The position numbers were made by a program, and so were the translations under genes. Below, piece after piece: positions 15,330 through 23,571 of a DNA stretch of 46,344 nt (its first letter is position 1; every line of letters starts with the position of its first letter). The notes under the pieces are model-generated. The model made no database searches and was not told the DNA's origin. It saw only the letters and a program-made list of their open reading frames with translations. Where the stretch lies: positions 1 through 46,344 of the forward strand of contig JAGWNK010000033.1 of the NCBI GenBank assembly GCA_028871345.1, read 5' to 3'. This DNA comes from Alphaproteobacteria bacterium. GTDB lineage: Bacteria > Pseudomonadota > Alphaproteobacteria > Micropepsales > Micropepsaceae.

Positions 15330-16313
15330 ATGAACCTGCGCGCGCTTGCGGCCGTGATGGCCCTGGTCTTCCTGTGTCCCGCCCAGGGCGCGACGCGCGT
15401 CGTCTTCGTCACCGACTGGAAGGCGCAGGCCGAGCACGGCGGATTCTACGAAGCGCTGGCGCTGGGCCTCTACAAGAAGCGCGGGCTCGACGTCGTCATC
15501 CGCCAGGGCGGCCCCAGCGCCAACGTGCCCCAGCTGATCGCCGGCGGCGCGGCGGATTTCGGCATCGCCTCGAACAGCTTCGTGGCGCTCAACCTGGTGC
15601 GCCAAGGCGTGCCGGTGCGCGCGGTGATGGCCGTGTTCCAGAAGGACCCCGCCATCCTGATGAGCCATCCGCGCCCCGACGTGAAGACGCTCGCCGATCT
15701 CAAGGGCAAGCCCATCCTGCTGTCGGACACCGCCACGGTGACGATCTGGCCGTGGCTGAAGGCGAAGTACGGCTTCGCGGACAGCCAGATCCGCAAATAC
15801 ACCTTCAACCTGCAGCCCTTCCTGGTCGATCCCGACGCGGTGCAGGAAGGCTATCTGACGAGCGAGCCCTTCACGGTCGAGCAGACCGCGCATTTCAAGC
15901 CCAAGGTCTTCCTGCTGGCCGATTACGGCTACACCAGCTACGCCAACCTGGTGCTGGTGCCGCAGCGCTGGATCGACCGCAATCCGGCGGCGGTGCAGGC
16001 GTTCTACGACGCCTCGCGCGATGGCTGGTCGCATTATCTGTTCGGCGATCCCCGGCCCGGCAACGCGCTCATCAGGCGCGACAACCCCGACATGAGCGAG
16101 GCGCTGATCGCCCAGGCGATCGCCAAGATGAAATCATACGGGCTGGTGCGGTCGGGCGACGCCAAGGCCTTCGGCATCGGGGCCATGACGCCGCCGCGCT
16201 GGCGCGATTTCTTCCGCTCCGCCGCGGCGCAGGGGCTCTATCCCAGGACGCTCGACGTCACCAAGGCCTACGACCTGCGCTTCATGGATAGCGCCGCGCA
16301 GTATTTCGAGTGA
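15330..16313 (+). CDS. ABC transporter substrate-binding protein, NMT1/THI5-like
   Basis: 327 residues. Signal peptide (LAAVMALVFLCPAQGA), then VVFVTDWKAQAEHGGFYEAL and LGLYKKRGLDVVIRQGGPSA, the opening typical of NMT1-type binding proteins for thiamine-pyrimidine precursors, sulfonates or nitrate; LIAGGAADFGIA, LKGKPILLSD and AVQEGYLTSEPF also fit. Substrate most likely a pyrimidine or aromatic precursor, but not determinable here. ATG 15330 (after GGGGATGGCG) is preferred to ATG 15324. It begins the transport locus whose ATPase and permease follow at 16892 and 17709, separated from them by a DUF559 gene between inverted repeats. Confidence 0.85.
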   Translation: MNLRALAAVMALVFLCPAQGATRVVFVTDWKAQAEHGGFYEALALGLYKKRGLDVVIRQGGPSANVPQLIAGGAADFGIASNSFVALNLVRQGVPVRAVMAVFQKDPAILMSHPRPDVKTLADLKGKPILLSDTATVTIWPWLKAKYGFADSQIRKYTFNLQPFLVDPDAVQEGYLTSEPFTVEQTAHFKPKVFLLADYGYTSYANLVLVPQRWIDRNPAAVQAFYDASRDGWSHYLFGDPRPGNALIRRDNPDMSEALIAQAIAKMKSYGLVRSGDAKAFGIGAMTPPRWRDFFRSAAAQGLYPRTLDVTKAYDLRFMDSAAQYFE

Positions 16314-16335
16314 CGACGGCAACACGGTATAATCG

Positions 16336-16399
16336 CCTCCCCCTTTGTGGGGAGGCCGGAGAATTTTGAGCGTAGCGAGAAATTCTCCGGGTGGGGGCG
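16336..16399. repeat. Left inverted element flanking the DUF559 gene
   Basis: CCTCCCCCTTTGTGGGGAGG (16336-16355), then the hairpin GGAGAATTTTGAGCG/AGAAATTCTCC, then GGGTGGGGGCG. The first 20 bases are the exact reverse complement of 16798-16817 on the other side of the gene, and the outer GGTGGGG boxes also correspond. Confidence 0.85.
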
Positions 16400-16403
16400 A
16401 AAG

Positions 16404-16820
16404 ATGTTCAAACGCGCGACGCCCGAAAAGATCGCACAGGCGCGTGCCTTGCGCCGAGACGCAACGGATGTGGAAAAGAGCTTATGGTGGCGTTTGCGGG
16501 AACTGAACAGGCAAGGATTCCATTTCCGCCGACAATCGCCCTTCCGATCCTACGTGCTGGATTTTGTGGAGCACAACGCGCACCTCGTGGTTGAACTCGA
16601 TGGCGGACAGCACAATGAGCCGAATCATCGCCTTCACGATGAGCGCCGGGATGAATTCCTGCAAAGCCAGGGATACCGCACTCTGCGATTCCGCAATCTG
16701 GAGGTTCTCGACAACATCGATGGCGTGCTGGAACGGATCACCGAAGAATTGGGCGGAGTTCCAGAGCGCCCCCCACCCGCGCGGCTTCGCCGCGCGACCT
16801 CCCCACAAAGGGGGAGGTGA
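16404..16820 (+). CDS. DUF559 (VSR-like) endonuclease-domain protein
   Basis: 138 residues. Contains the DUF559 pattern ARALRRDATDVEKSLWWRLR, GFHFRRQSPFRSYVLDFVEH, LVVELDGGQHNE and DEFLQSQGYRTLRFRN. Glu of VELDGGQH, the Asp of LDFVE and the QSP Gln/Arg region correspond to the PD-(D/E)xK nuclease core of this Vsr-related family; activity is not established for most members. ATG 16404 follows GTGGGGGCGAAAG. The last ~19 residues (PERPPPARLRRATSPQRGR) are encoded by the right-hand flanking repeat, so the native C-terminus may be defined by the element. Sits inside an ABC transporter operon between inverted repeats, suggesting a mobile unit. Confidence 0.85.
   Translation: MFKRATPEKIAQARALRRDATDVEKSLWWRLRELNRQGFHFRRQSPFRSYVLDFVEHNAHLVVELDGGQHNEPNHRLHDERRDEFLQSQGYRTLRFRNLEVLDNIDGVLERITEELGGVPERPPPARLRRATSPQRGR
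16770..16817. repeat. Right inverted element flanking the DUF559 gene
   Basis: CCCCCCACCC, GC hairpin GCGCGGCTTCGCCGCGC, then CCTCCCCACAAAGGGGGAGG (16798-16817), the exact reverse complement of the left element's first 20 bases. The hairpin between the conserved boxes differs completely from that in the left copy while still pairing. Confidence 0.85.
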
Positions 16821-16891
16821 AGGATGAAGCCGTTCACTACGCTCCTCCACGGTTTCGTCGCGCGCGCTCTGCCGCGGTCGGCGAGGTGAAG

Positions 16892-17626
16892 ATGCTTCTT
16901 GAGCTCGACGCCATCTCCAAGATCTTCGACTCCGGCACGGTGGCGCTTGAGGGCGTCAGCCTGCAGGTCGCCGAAGGTGAGTTGCTGTCGCTGGTGGGAC
17001 CGTCGGGCTGCGGAAAGTCGACGCTGCTGCGCCTCATCGCGGGGCTCATCCAACCCACGGCCGGCAGCGTTTCGTTCGCGGGCGGCAAGCCCGAGACCGC
17101 CTTCGTCTTCCAGGAGCCGACGCTGATGCCATGGGCAGACGTCCTGACCAATGCGCGCCTGGCGCTCGACCTCGAACACGTGCCGCGGCGCGAAGGCGAG
17201 GCGCGCGCCGCGGCGGCGCTCGCACGCGCCGGGCTCAAGGGCTTCGAGCATGCCTATCCCCGCGAACTGTCGGGCGGCATGAAGATGCGCGTCTCGATCG
17301 CGCGCGCCATCGCGGCGCGGCCCAGGCTGCTGTTGATGGACGAGCCGTTCGCGGCGCTCGACGAGCCGGCCCGCCAGGCGCTCAACGACGACCTGCTCGG
17401 CCTGTGGCGCGAAGACGGCCTGACCATCGTGTTCGTGACCCATTCGATCTACGAGAGCGCCTATCTGTCGACGCGGGTGGTGGTGATGGGCGCCCGGCCG
17501 GGGCGGGTGCTGGACGACATCGCGCTCGACCAGCCTTTCCCGCGCGACGAACGCCACCGCTTCACGCCGCAATTCGCCGCGGCGGCGGCGAAGATCGCGG
17601 CGGCCATCAAGGAGAAGGCGGGATGA
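16892..17626 (+). CDS. ABC transporter ATP-binding protein (SsuB/TauB/ThiZ-like)
   Basis: 244 residues. Walker A GPSGCGKST, Q-loop VFQEPTLMPW, signature LSGGMKMR, Walker B LLLMDEP with D-loop AALDE, and H-loop THSIYE are all intact, so it should hydrolyse ATP at the inner face of the membrane. This subfamily powers uptake together with NMT1-type binding proteins. ATG 16892 follows GAGGTGAAG; a longer reading from 16817 would run through the repeat. Its stop overlaps an ATG (ATGA at 17623-17626) that would be the usual coupled start for the permease, but that frame is interrupted by an intergenic element. Confidence 0.9.
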   Translation: MLLELDAISKIFDSGTVALEGVSLQVAEGELLSLVGPSGCGKSTLLRLIAGLIQPTAGSVSFAGGKPETAFVFQEPTLMPWADVLTNARLALDLEHVPRREGEARAAAALARAGLKGFEHAYPRELSGGMKMRVSIARAIAARPRLLLMDEPFAALDEPARQALNDDLLGLWREDGLTIVFVTHSIYESAYLSTRVVVMGARPGRVLDDIALDQPFPRDERHRFTPQFAAAAAKIAAAIKEKAG

Positions 17627-17642
17627 AGGCAACGCGGATTTT

Positions 17643-17690
17643 CACCCTCCCCGGAATTTGCTTCGCAATTTTCGACCCTCCCTCAAGGGG
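17643..17690. repeat. Intergenic hairpin element (copy 7) inside the ABC operon
   Basis: CACCCTCCCCGGAATTTGC, TTCGCAATTTTC, then GACCCTCCCTCAAGGGGCG. Hairpin GAATTTGC/GCAATTTTC is another variant of the central stem. It lies between the ATPase stop and the permease start. Confidence 0.75.
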
Positions 17691-17708
17691 CGCGTGGACG
17701 TTCCGCAC

Positions 17709-18494
17709 ATGAACATGCTCTGGAAATACGCCCTGCCGGCGCTGCTCGGCATCGCCGTTGTCGCCGCCTGGCAAGGCGCGGTGCGCGCGCTCGCCGTGCC
17801 CGTCTATCTCGTGCCGGCGCCGTCGGACGTGTGGGCCGCCTTCCTCGGCGACGCGCCGAGCCTTCTCGCCTCGCTGTGGGCGACACTCGAAGTGACGCTG
17901 ATCGCCTTTGCCTGCGCCCTCGTCGGCGGCGTGGCGCTGGCGGTGCTGTTCAGCCAGAGCCGCACCGTGGAAGCCATGCTTTATCCTTATGCCATCGTGC
18001 TGCAGGTGACGCCGGTGGTTGCGGTCGCCCCCCTGCTTCTGATCTGGGTGGGCTACGATCACGTCGAGCGGGCGCTGGTCCTGATCGCTTTCCTGGTGGC
18101 GTTCTTCCCCATCCTGTCCAACACGACGCTGGGCCTGAAGTCGACGGACCACAATCTGGTCGACCTCTTGCGGCTCTACGGCGCCGGGCGCTGGCAGATC
18201 CTGTGGCGGCTCAAGGGCCCGACCGCCCTGCCCTATCTTCTGGGCGGCGCCAAGATCGCCGGCGGCCTGGCGTTGATCGGGGCGGTGGTGGCCGAGATGG
18301 TGGCGGGCTCCGGCACCGCGACGGGGCTCGGCTGGCGTATCGTCGAGGCGGGCAACCGGCTCGAGATCGCCAAGATGTTCGCGGAGCTGACGCTGCTGGC
18401 GCTGCTCGGCATCGCCATCTTCGCGACGCTATCGGCGGTGGAACACGCCGCGCTGCGCCACTGGCACGAGAGTGTCCTAAAGAAGGACGGTTAG
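17709..18494 (+). CDS. ABC transporter permease (SsuC/TauC/ThiX-like)
   Basis: 261 residues with about six membrane helices of the binding-protein-dependent permease superfamily (LPALLGIAVVAAWQGAV, LIAFACALVGGVALAVL, the VTPVVAVAPLLLIWVG and ALVLIAFLVAFFPIL segments). The cytoplasmic coupling loop that contacts the ATPase is LVDLLRLYGAGRWQILWRLK followed by GPTALPYLLGGAKIA. ATG 17709 or 17715 is the best start available, although the ribosome-binding site is poor; an ATG at 17623 overlapping the ATPase stop leads only to a 29-codon frame across the repeat. Third component of the NMT1-type importer. Confidence 0.88.
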   Translation: MNMLWKYALPALLGIAVVAAWQGAVRALAVPVYLVPAPSDVWAAFLGDAPSLLASLWATLEVTLIAFACALVGGVALAVLFSQSRTVEAMLYPYAIVLQVTPVVAVAPLLLIWVGYDHVERALVLIAFLVAFFPILSNTTLGLKSTDHNLVDLLRLYGAGRWQILWRLKGPTALPYLLGGAKIAGGLALIGAVVAEMVAGSGTATGLGWRIVEAGNRLEIAKMFAELTLLALLGIAIFATLSAVEHAALRHWHESVLKKDG

Positions 18495-18548
18495 CGCCTC
18501 ATTTCAGTCTGCGCTACACTGTCGGCGCATGCACCAGGGGGGCTTGGC

Positions 18549-19130
18549 ATGAAACATCTCGCATGGCTGGCGGCGGCCGTCGCCGCATTGACGCTCGGCG
18601 GTTGCTACGAATCGAACGGATTGCTGCTCGATGCGTCCGCGGCGCGCCAGCCGATCTCGCAATACCAGGACTGGAAATACGGCGGCGACACCAAGTATCA
18701 CGCCCGTCTCAATCCGCGTTCCGACGGCTGGTACGACTACGAGGAAGCCAAGATCGCCGCCGACGGCAGCGAAGGCACCTGGGAGCACCACACCGTGCTC
18801 CTCAACTACCTCGAGAACGCCAACGGCCTGGACCTCTACGTCTACGCGACCTGGGAAGACAGCGAGAAGGCCTATGTCTACGGCGTGGTCGCCGTGCGCT
18901 CGGACGGCTGGTGGCAATCGGTCAGGCCGGATTGCGATTCCATGTCGGGCGACCCGAAGTGGGTCGGCGCCGACGCCAATGCGGCGACGCAGGCCGGCGG
19001 CACGCTGAAGAGCGACGACGCGGGCGACTCCTGCCAGTTCACCAACAGCGCGAGCCTGTTCCAGGCGATGCGCAATGTCGTGGCGGAGCCGGGATTCTGG
19101 GACCGGGTGCAGGCCGCCGCCAACGGCTGA
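18549..19130 (+). CDS. Lipoprotein of unknown function
   Basis: 193 residues. Signal sequence with lipobox LTLGGC (Cys about residue 19) indicates lipid attachment, probably to the outer membrane. Mature protein is rich in Trp, Tyr and acidic residues (SQYQDWKYGGDTKYH, SDGWYDYEEAKI, TWEDSEKAYVYGVVAV) and has paired Cys near DCDSMSGD and GDSCQFTN that could form a disulfide. Start ATG 18549 follows AGGGGGGCTTGGC. No family recognised. A shortened duplicate of its C-terminal segment follows at 19157. A T8 run at about 19134 after a small GCCG/CGGC stem could be a weak terminator. Confidence 0.75.
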   Translation: MKHLAWLAAAVAALTLGGCYESNGLLLDASAARQPISQYQDWKYGGDTKYHARLNPRSDGWYDYEEAKIAADGSEGTWEHHTVLLNYLENANGLDLYVYATWEDSEKAYVYGVVAVRSDGWWQSVRPDCDSMSGDPKWVGADANAATQAGGTLKSDDAGDSCQFTNSASLFQAMRNVVAEPGFWDRVQAAANG

Positions 19131-19156
19131 GCGATTTTTTTTCGATGGGGCAAGCC

Positions 19157-19306
19157 ATGGGGCGTTTATCGTGCCTGATCATGGCCGCGGCGGGCGCCAA
19201 GGACGAAGGCGGCGTCTGCAGCTTCGCCGACACCCAGAGCCTGATGACGGCGCTGCGCAACGACGCCGACACGCCCGAATTCTGGAAGGCCTACAACAAC
19301 GATTGA
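19157..19306 (+). pseudogene. Partial duplicate of the preceding lipoprotein's C-terminus
   Basis: 49 codons; from KDEGGVCSFADTQSLMTAL to FWKAYNND the sequence parallels SDDAGDSCQFTNSASLFQAM and FWDRVQAAANG at the end of the lipoprotein just upstream (shared order: acidic start, Cys-x-Phe, Ser-Leu, Met/Leu-Arg-Asn, Phe-Trp). The first 14 residues have no counterpart and there is no signal peptide. Best read as the 3' remnant of a tandem duplicate that lost its 5' part; a small expressed protein cannot be excluded. Confidence 0.5.
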
Positions 19307-19429
19307 GGCGCGGCGACCCCACAAGCGCGGGGCCGGCGCAACACATGGATTCGCTTCGCGCGCCTGAAGCGCGCGGCGTTTCATGCGCGCCGGGAACGAC
19401 AGACATCAATCTCAGTGGGGCGATCGAGT

Positions 19430-20740
19430 CTAATCCAGCACCGTCTTGCCCGTCTTCACGGGAGCGGATTCCGGCATCAGGCCCATCATGGCGAGCCCGA
19501 TGGCGATGGCGACCACCCAATAGAAGGCCGGCGCCATCGCATTGCCTGTGGCGTGGATCAGCCAGGTGATGACGAACTGCGTCGAGCCCCCGAAGATGGA
19601 GATCGAGAAGGCATAGACCATCGCCACCAATCCCGAACGGATGCGCCGCGGCAGCGATTCGGTGAGGGCAATGAGGACGGGCGGCGTCGCCAGCGAGAAC
19701 AGGATCGAGATCAGCCCCATCCCGGCGTACAGCGCTAGCGCGGAATGGAAATGCACGATCGCCCAGAAGCACGGCAGCACCACGATCAGCGTCAGAAGGT
19801 AGCACAGCATCATCACCGGCTTGCGCCCGAAGCGGTCGGATAAGGCGCCGCTCGCCGGCTCGAACACGACGGCGAGCCCGGAGGTGACGACCGGCACCAC
19901 GAAGGCCGTGCCGGCGGTCATGTGCAAGGTGTCGAGGGCATAGCTCGTCATGTAGGTCAGGACATAGGAGCCGACCGTGGTGCTGGCCAGCATGACGAGG
20001 CCGCAGACGATCACGCGCAGATGCGGGCGCAGGCGCGACGGCAGGCCGATGTCGCCCGCGGTGACGTCGGGCGCCAGGGCCGCATCGTCGGCGGCGCGCA
20101 GAGTCTCGGGCAATCCCCGGCGCAGCAACAGGCCGAACGGCACGATCGCCACGCCGAGCAGGAAGGCGATGCGCCAGCCCCACTGCTGAAGCTGCTGCTC
20201 GGTGAGGATCGCCGACAGCAGCACGCCGGTGAGCGCCGCCACGACGATGGCCCCATCCTGGGTCGCATACTGCATGGAGCCATAGAGTCCGCGCCGCGCC
20301 GCGGGCGCCGCCTCGATCATGTAAGCCGTGGTGGGACCCACCTCGCCGCCCAGCGCGAAGCCCTGCACCAGGCGGAAGCACAGCACGAGCACGGGCGCCG
20401 CCATCCCGATAGCCGCATAGGACGGCGTCAACGCCAGACCCGCCATGCCGACGCCCATCAGCGTGAACGAGATCAGCATGGTGGGCTTGCGCCCGATGCG
20501 GTCTCCCAGATTGCCGAGCACGATGCCCCCGACGGGGCGCGCCACGAAGCCGATGCCGAAGGTCGCGGTGGAAAGCAGCAGGCTGATGCCGGGGGCCTCG
20601 GCGGGGAAGAAGGTGCGCCCGATATAGACCGCGAAGATCGCGTAGCTGAGGAAGTCGTAGAACTCGAGCCCGTTGCCGATGAACACGGCGGCGACGTGGC
20701 GCGCGGGAATCGGCGCGGTCGCGCTAGCGGGCGCGTGCAC
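19430..20740 (-). CDS. MFS transporter, metabolite:H+ symporter (MHS) type, paralog 1
   Basis: 436 residues, 12 predicted helices. MHS-family hallmarks: GNGLEFYDFLSYAIFA at the start, the loop 2-3 motif GNLGDRIGRKPTM, RLVQGFALGGEVGPTT in helix 4 and its following loop, and the mirrored GALSDRFGRKPVM between helices 8 and 9. Relatives (ProP, KgtP, ShiA, CitA) import organic acids or osmolytes with protons; the substrate here is unknown. Its start overlaps the last 17 bases of the upstream paralog (20724-22037), so the two are co-transcribed. Inner-membrane protein. Confidence 0.9.
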   Translation of the reverse strand: MHAPASATAPIPARHVAAVFIGNGLEFYDFLSYAIFAVYIGRTFFPAEAPGISLLLSTATFGIGFVARPVGGIVLGNLGDRIGRKPTMLISFTLMGVGMAGLALTPSYAAIGMAAPVLVLCFRLVQGFALGGEVGPTTAYMIEAAPAARRGLYGSMQYATQDGAIVVAALTGVLLSAILTEQQLQQWGWRIAFLLGVAIVPFGLLLRRGLPETLRAADDAALAPDVTAGDIGLPSRLRPHLRVIVCGLVMLASTTVGSYVLTYMTSYALDTLHMTAGTAFVVPVVTSGLAVVFEPASGALSDRFGRKPVMMLCYLLTLIVVLPCFWAIVHFHSALALYAGMGLISILFSLATPPVLIALTESLPRRIRSGLVAMVYAFSISIFGGSTQFVITWLIHATGNAMAPAFYWVVAIAIGLAMMGLMPESAPVKTGKTVLD

Positions 20741-22037
20741 GCTTGCCCTCCCGCCGTTCCAGGCGACGCGGCGCCGACTCCGGCAGCAGGATCATCACCG
20801 CCAGGCCGAGCAGGTTGGCGCCCATCCAGTAATAGGCGGGGACCAAGGGGCTGCCGGTGAGGCGGATCAGCCAGGCGATGATGAACTGGGTGGAGCCTCC
20901 GAACACCGCGATGGCCAGGGCGTAGACCGTCGCCACCGTGCCCGAGCGGATCGCGGGCGGCAGCGACTCCGTGAGCGCAACGATGACGGGCGGCGCCCCC
21001 AGCGCATTGAGCAGCGCCAGGAGCGCCATCACCGCGTAGAGCAGCAGCGCCGAGCCGTGATGCGACACCGCCCAGAACGCCGGCACGATGGCGCCCAGCA
21101 GCAGCAGCGTGGGGATCACCATCACCGGCTTGCGCCCGAAGCGGTCGGACAGCCAGCCGCTTGCGGGAAAGAAGGCGGCCCCCACCGCCGCGGTCACCGA
21201 CGTCACGGTGAAGGACGTTCCGGCGGGCAGATGCAGCGTCACCAGCGCATAAGTCGCCATGTAGGTGAGCACGTAGATGGCGATGGTCGAATTGGCGAGC
21301 AGCAGAAGGCCGCAGACGATCACCCGCAGATGCGGGCGCAGGCGCGCGGCGAGCCGGCCCGGCGCCGTGGAGGAGACAGCCTTGACCTGCAGCGTTTCGG
21401 GCAGGCTGCGGCGCATCATCAGGCCGATGGGCACGATGGCCACGCCGGCGAGAAAAGCGATGCGCCAGCCCCAGCTTTCGAGCATCGGCCGGCTCAGGAC
21501 CGCGGCCAGCCCGACGCCGAACAGCGAGGCCGCCAGCACCGCCGCCTGCTGGCTGGTGTATTGCAGCGAACCATAGACGCCGCGGCGCGCCGGCGGGGCG
21601 GCCTCGATCAGATAGGCGGTGGTCGGCCCCACGTCGCCGCCCAGCGCGAAGCCTTGCACCAGGCGGAACAGCACCAGCAGCACCGGCGCCACGATGCCGA
21701 TCGCGCCATAGCCTGGCGTCACCGCCACGCCGAGCATGCCCGCGCCCATCAACCCGAACGACAGCAGCATCGCCGGCTTGCGCCCGATGCGGTCGCCGAG
21801 GCTGCCCAGCACGACGGCGCCGACGGGCCGCGTCACGAAACCGATGCCGAAGGTGGCCAGCGACAACAGCAGGCTGACCGAGGCGTCGTTGGGCGGGAAA
21901 TACGCCTTGCCGATATAGACCGCGAAGATCGCGTAGCAGAGGAAATCGTAGAACTCGAGGCCGTTGCCCAGCACGACCGCGGCGACGTGGCGGGCCGAAA
22001 GGGCCGGGACATCACGGTTCACGACAGGACTTCGCAT
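20724..22037 (-). CDS. MFS transporter, metabolite:H+ symporter (MHS) type, paralog 2
   Basis: 437 residues, 12 helices, strongly similar to the following gene: GNGLEFYDFLCYAIFA, GSLGDRIGRKPAM, RLVQGFALGGDVGPTT, PHLRVIVCGL, GWLSDRFGRKPVM and FGGSTQFIIAWL recur at the same positions. It is the first gene of the pair (minus strand) and probably arose with it by tandem duplication. Differences concentrate in helices 5-6 and the C-terminal half, which could separate substrates. The C-terminus is basic (RREGKRARAR). Transport direction and substrate cannot be set from sequence. Confidence 0.9.
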   Translation of the reverse strand: MRSPVVNRDVPALSARHVAAVVLGNGLEFYDFLCYAIFAVYIGKAYFPPNDASVSLLLSLATFGIGFVTRPVGAVVLGSLGDRIGRKPAMLLSFGLMGAGMLGVAVTPGYGAIGIVAPVLLVLFRLVQGFALGGDVGPTTAYLIEAAPPARRGVYGSLQYTSQQAAVLAASLFGVGLAAVLSRPMLESWGWRIAFLAGVAIVPIGLMMRRSLPETLQVKAVSSTAPGRLAARLRPHLRVIVCGLLLLANSTIAIYVLTYMATYALVTLHLPAGTSFTVTSVTAAVGAAFFPASGWLSDRFGRKPVMVIPTLLLLGAIVPAFWAVSHHGSALLLYAVMALLALLNALGAPPVIVALTESLPPAIRSGTVATVYALAIAVFGGSTQFIIAWLIRLTGSPLVPAYYWMGANLLGLAVMILLPESAPRRLERREGKRARAR

Positions 22038-22164
22038 GCCTACCCCGGCGAACCCGTCATGACGCTAGCACGCCAGGTCATCGGCGGGAGATGCATTCTT
22101 GTAAAAATGACGTACGGGAACTGCCGCATTTCCGGTCACGCAGGATCCGACGCCAAAATCCGCC

Positions 22165-23571
22165 TCAGGCGAGCGGCGCATCCACGGCGGGACGGCGGCT
22201 GGTCGCCAGCCAATAGAGCGCCAGCCCCATGATGAGCATCGCCAGCGTCGACAGCACGATCTTGAGGAAGGTCGCGAGCGGATGGGCGTCCGCCGCGCTC
22301 GGCACCAGCGCGCAGGCGATGCCCGTGAGCGAGGAGACCACGCCCACCGACGCCAGAATGAAGCTCGTGCGCGCGCCGCCCGGCGGCCGCCAGGCCCCGC
22401 CCGCGCCGTCGCGCGAGATCTTCCGGTACGCGACGAACAAGAGCACGTAGGGGATCGTCGTCGTCAACGTGCCCATGGCCACCAGAAGATCGTAGGCCGT
22501 GGCGACCGTCTCGCCCGCCTGACTGAGGACCACGACAACCAGAGTCAGCGCGGCTTGCAGGAGGATGGCGGCGACGGGCGCCCCGGTCCCGGCATTGCGG
22601 CGCGCGAACAGCGGCGGCAGGAAGTGGTCGAGCCCCGCCGCGAACGGCAAACGCGCGCCGGCGCCGAACCAACCGCTGAGACTGCCGAACATCGCCAAGG
22701 CGAAGGCGCCGATCGCTGCGGGCGCCAGCCAGCCCAGGCCGGTCCGCGCCAGTCCCGCCTGCAAGGCATCCTGAAATCCGGCAAGCCGTGTCAGTTCGGT
22801 CTGCGGCAGGATGACAAGAAAGGCCGCCGTGCCGACGCAATAGATCAGCGCCGCCGAGAACCCCACCACCACGAGCGCCCGCCGCACCGTCCTGATCCCG
22901 CCTTCGATCTCGTTGCGCACGAAGCCCAGGGACTCCGGGCCGCCGAACGCAAAGACGATCGTGCTCACCAGAATGGCGGTATCGAAATCGAGTCCGGGCA
23001 CGTAGGAGGCGTGGAGGAAATGGGTGGCGGCCCCGCCGCGCCTGGCGATCAGCAGAGCGACGCCAAGGATGACCGCAAACACCGCCCAGCTTCCCAGCGA
23101 GCCGAAATTCGTCAGCCATTTGCCGGCCCGCAGGCCCAGGAGCTGCACGCCGATCACGATGCCGAGCAGTCCGATCGAGATCGCGAGATAAACCGCGCCG
23201 TCTTTGGCGCCGTAGCCGGCATAGGCCGTGATGAGGCCGGCGAGAAAATAGAGCATGCCGGCATAGACCGGTATCAGCCCGATCCAATAGAACCAGCCGC
23301 AGACGAAGCCCGGCAACGGCCCCAGCGTGTCGCGCACCCAGGCATAGATGCCGCCTTCCCCGGCCACGCGATCGGTCATCTCGGCCGTGGCGGCGACCAG
23401 CGGCAGGAAGAACAAGGCATAGGCCGCAAACCAGACCGGAAACGATGCCGGTCCCACCGCCGCCGCCACGGTCAGCCAGCGCAGGCCGACCGTCAACACC
23501 GTGGTGGTCAGCGCCACATCGAGGAATTTGAGTTTGGGCGGGCCGCAGTCGCGCGCCGACAGCTTATCCAT
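22165..23571 (-). CDS. APC-superfamily amino acid permease
   Basis: 468 residues, about 12 helices. The N-terminal region (LKFLDVALTTTVLTVGLRWL), the AEMTDRVAGEGGIYAWVRDT loop with its GEGG/Y-x-W signature, and STIVFAFGGPESLGFVRNEI in helix 6 fit the amino acid/polyamine/organocation superfamily, close to glutamate/GABA-antiporter-like permeases. Substrate unknown. ATG 23571 overlaps the stop of the upstream membrane-protein gene (TGATG on the minus strand), pointing to translational coupling. Inner membrane. Confidence 0.88.
   Translation of the reverse strand: MDKLSARDCGPPKLKFLDVALTTTVLTVGLRWLTVAAAVGPASFPVWFAAYALFFLPLVAATAEMTDRVAGEGGIYAWVRDTLGPLPGFVCGWFYWIGLIPVYAGMLYFLAGLITAYAGYGAKDGAVYLAISIGLLGIVIGVQLLGLRAGKWLTNFGSLGSWAVFAVILGVALLIARRGGAATHFLHASYVPGLDFDTAILVSTIVFAFGGPESLGFVRNEIEGGIRTVRRALVVVGFSAALIYCVGTAAFLVILPQTELTRLAGFQDALQAGLARTGLGWLAPAAIGAFALAMFGSLSGWFGAGARLPFAAGLDHFLPPLFARRNAGTGAPVAAILLQAALTLVVVVLSQAGETVATAYDLLVAMGTLTTTIPYVLLFVAYRKISRDGAGGAWRPPGGARTSFILASVGVVSSLTGIACALVPSAADAHPLATFLKIVLSTLAMLIMGLALYWLATSRRPAVDAPLA

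Noticed and set aside
19922..22232. Long plus-strand frames opposite the MHS transporters
   Set aside because: Gln/His/Arg-rich products antisense to two clear 12-helix transporters.
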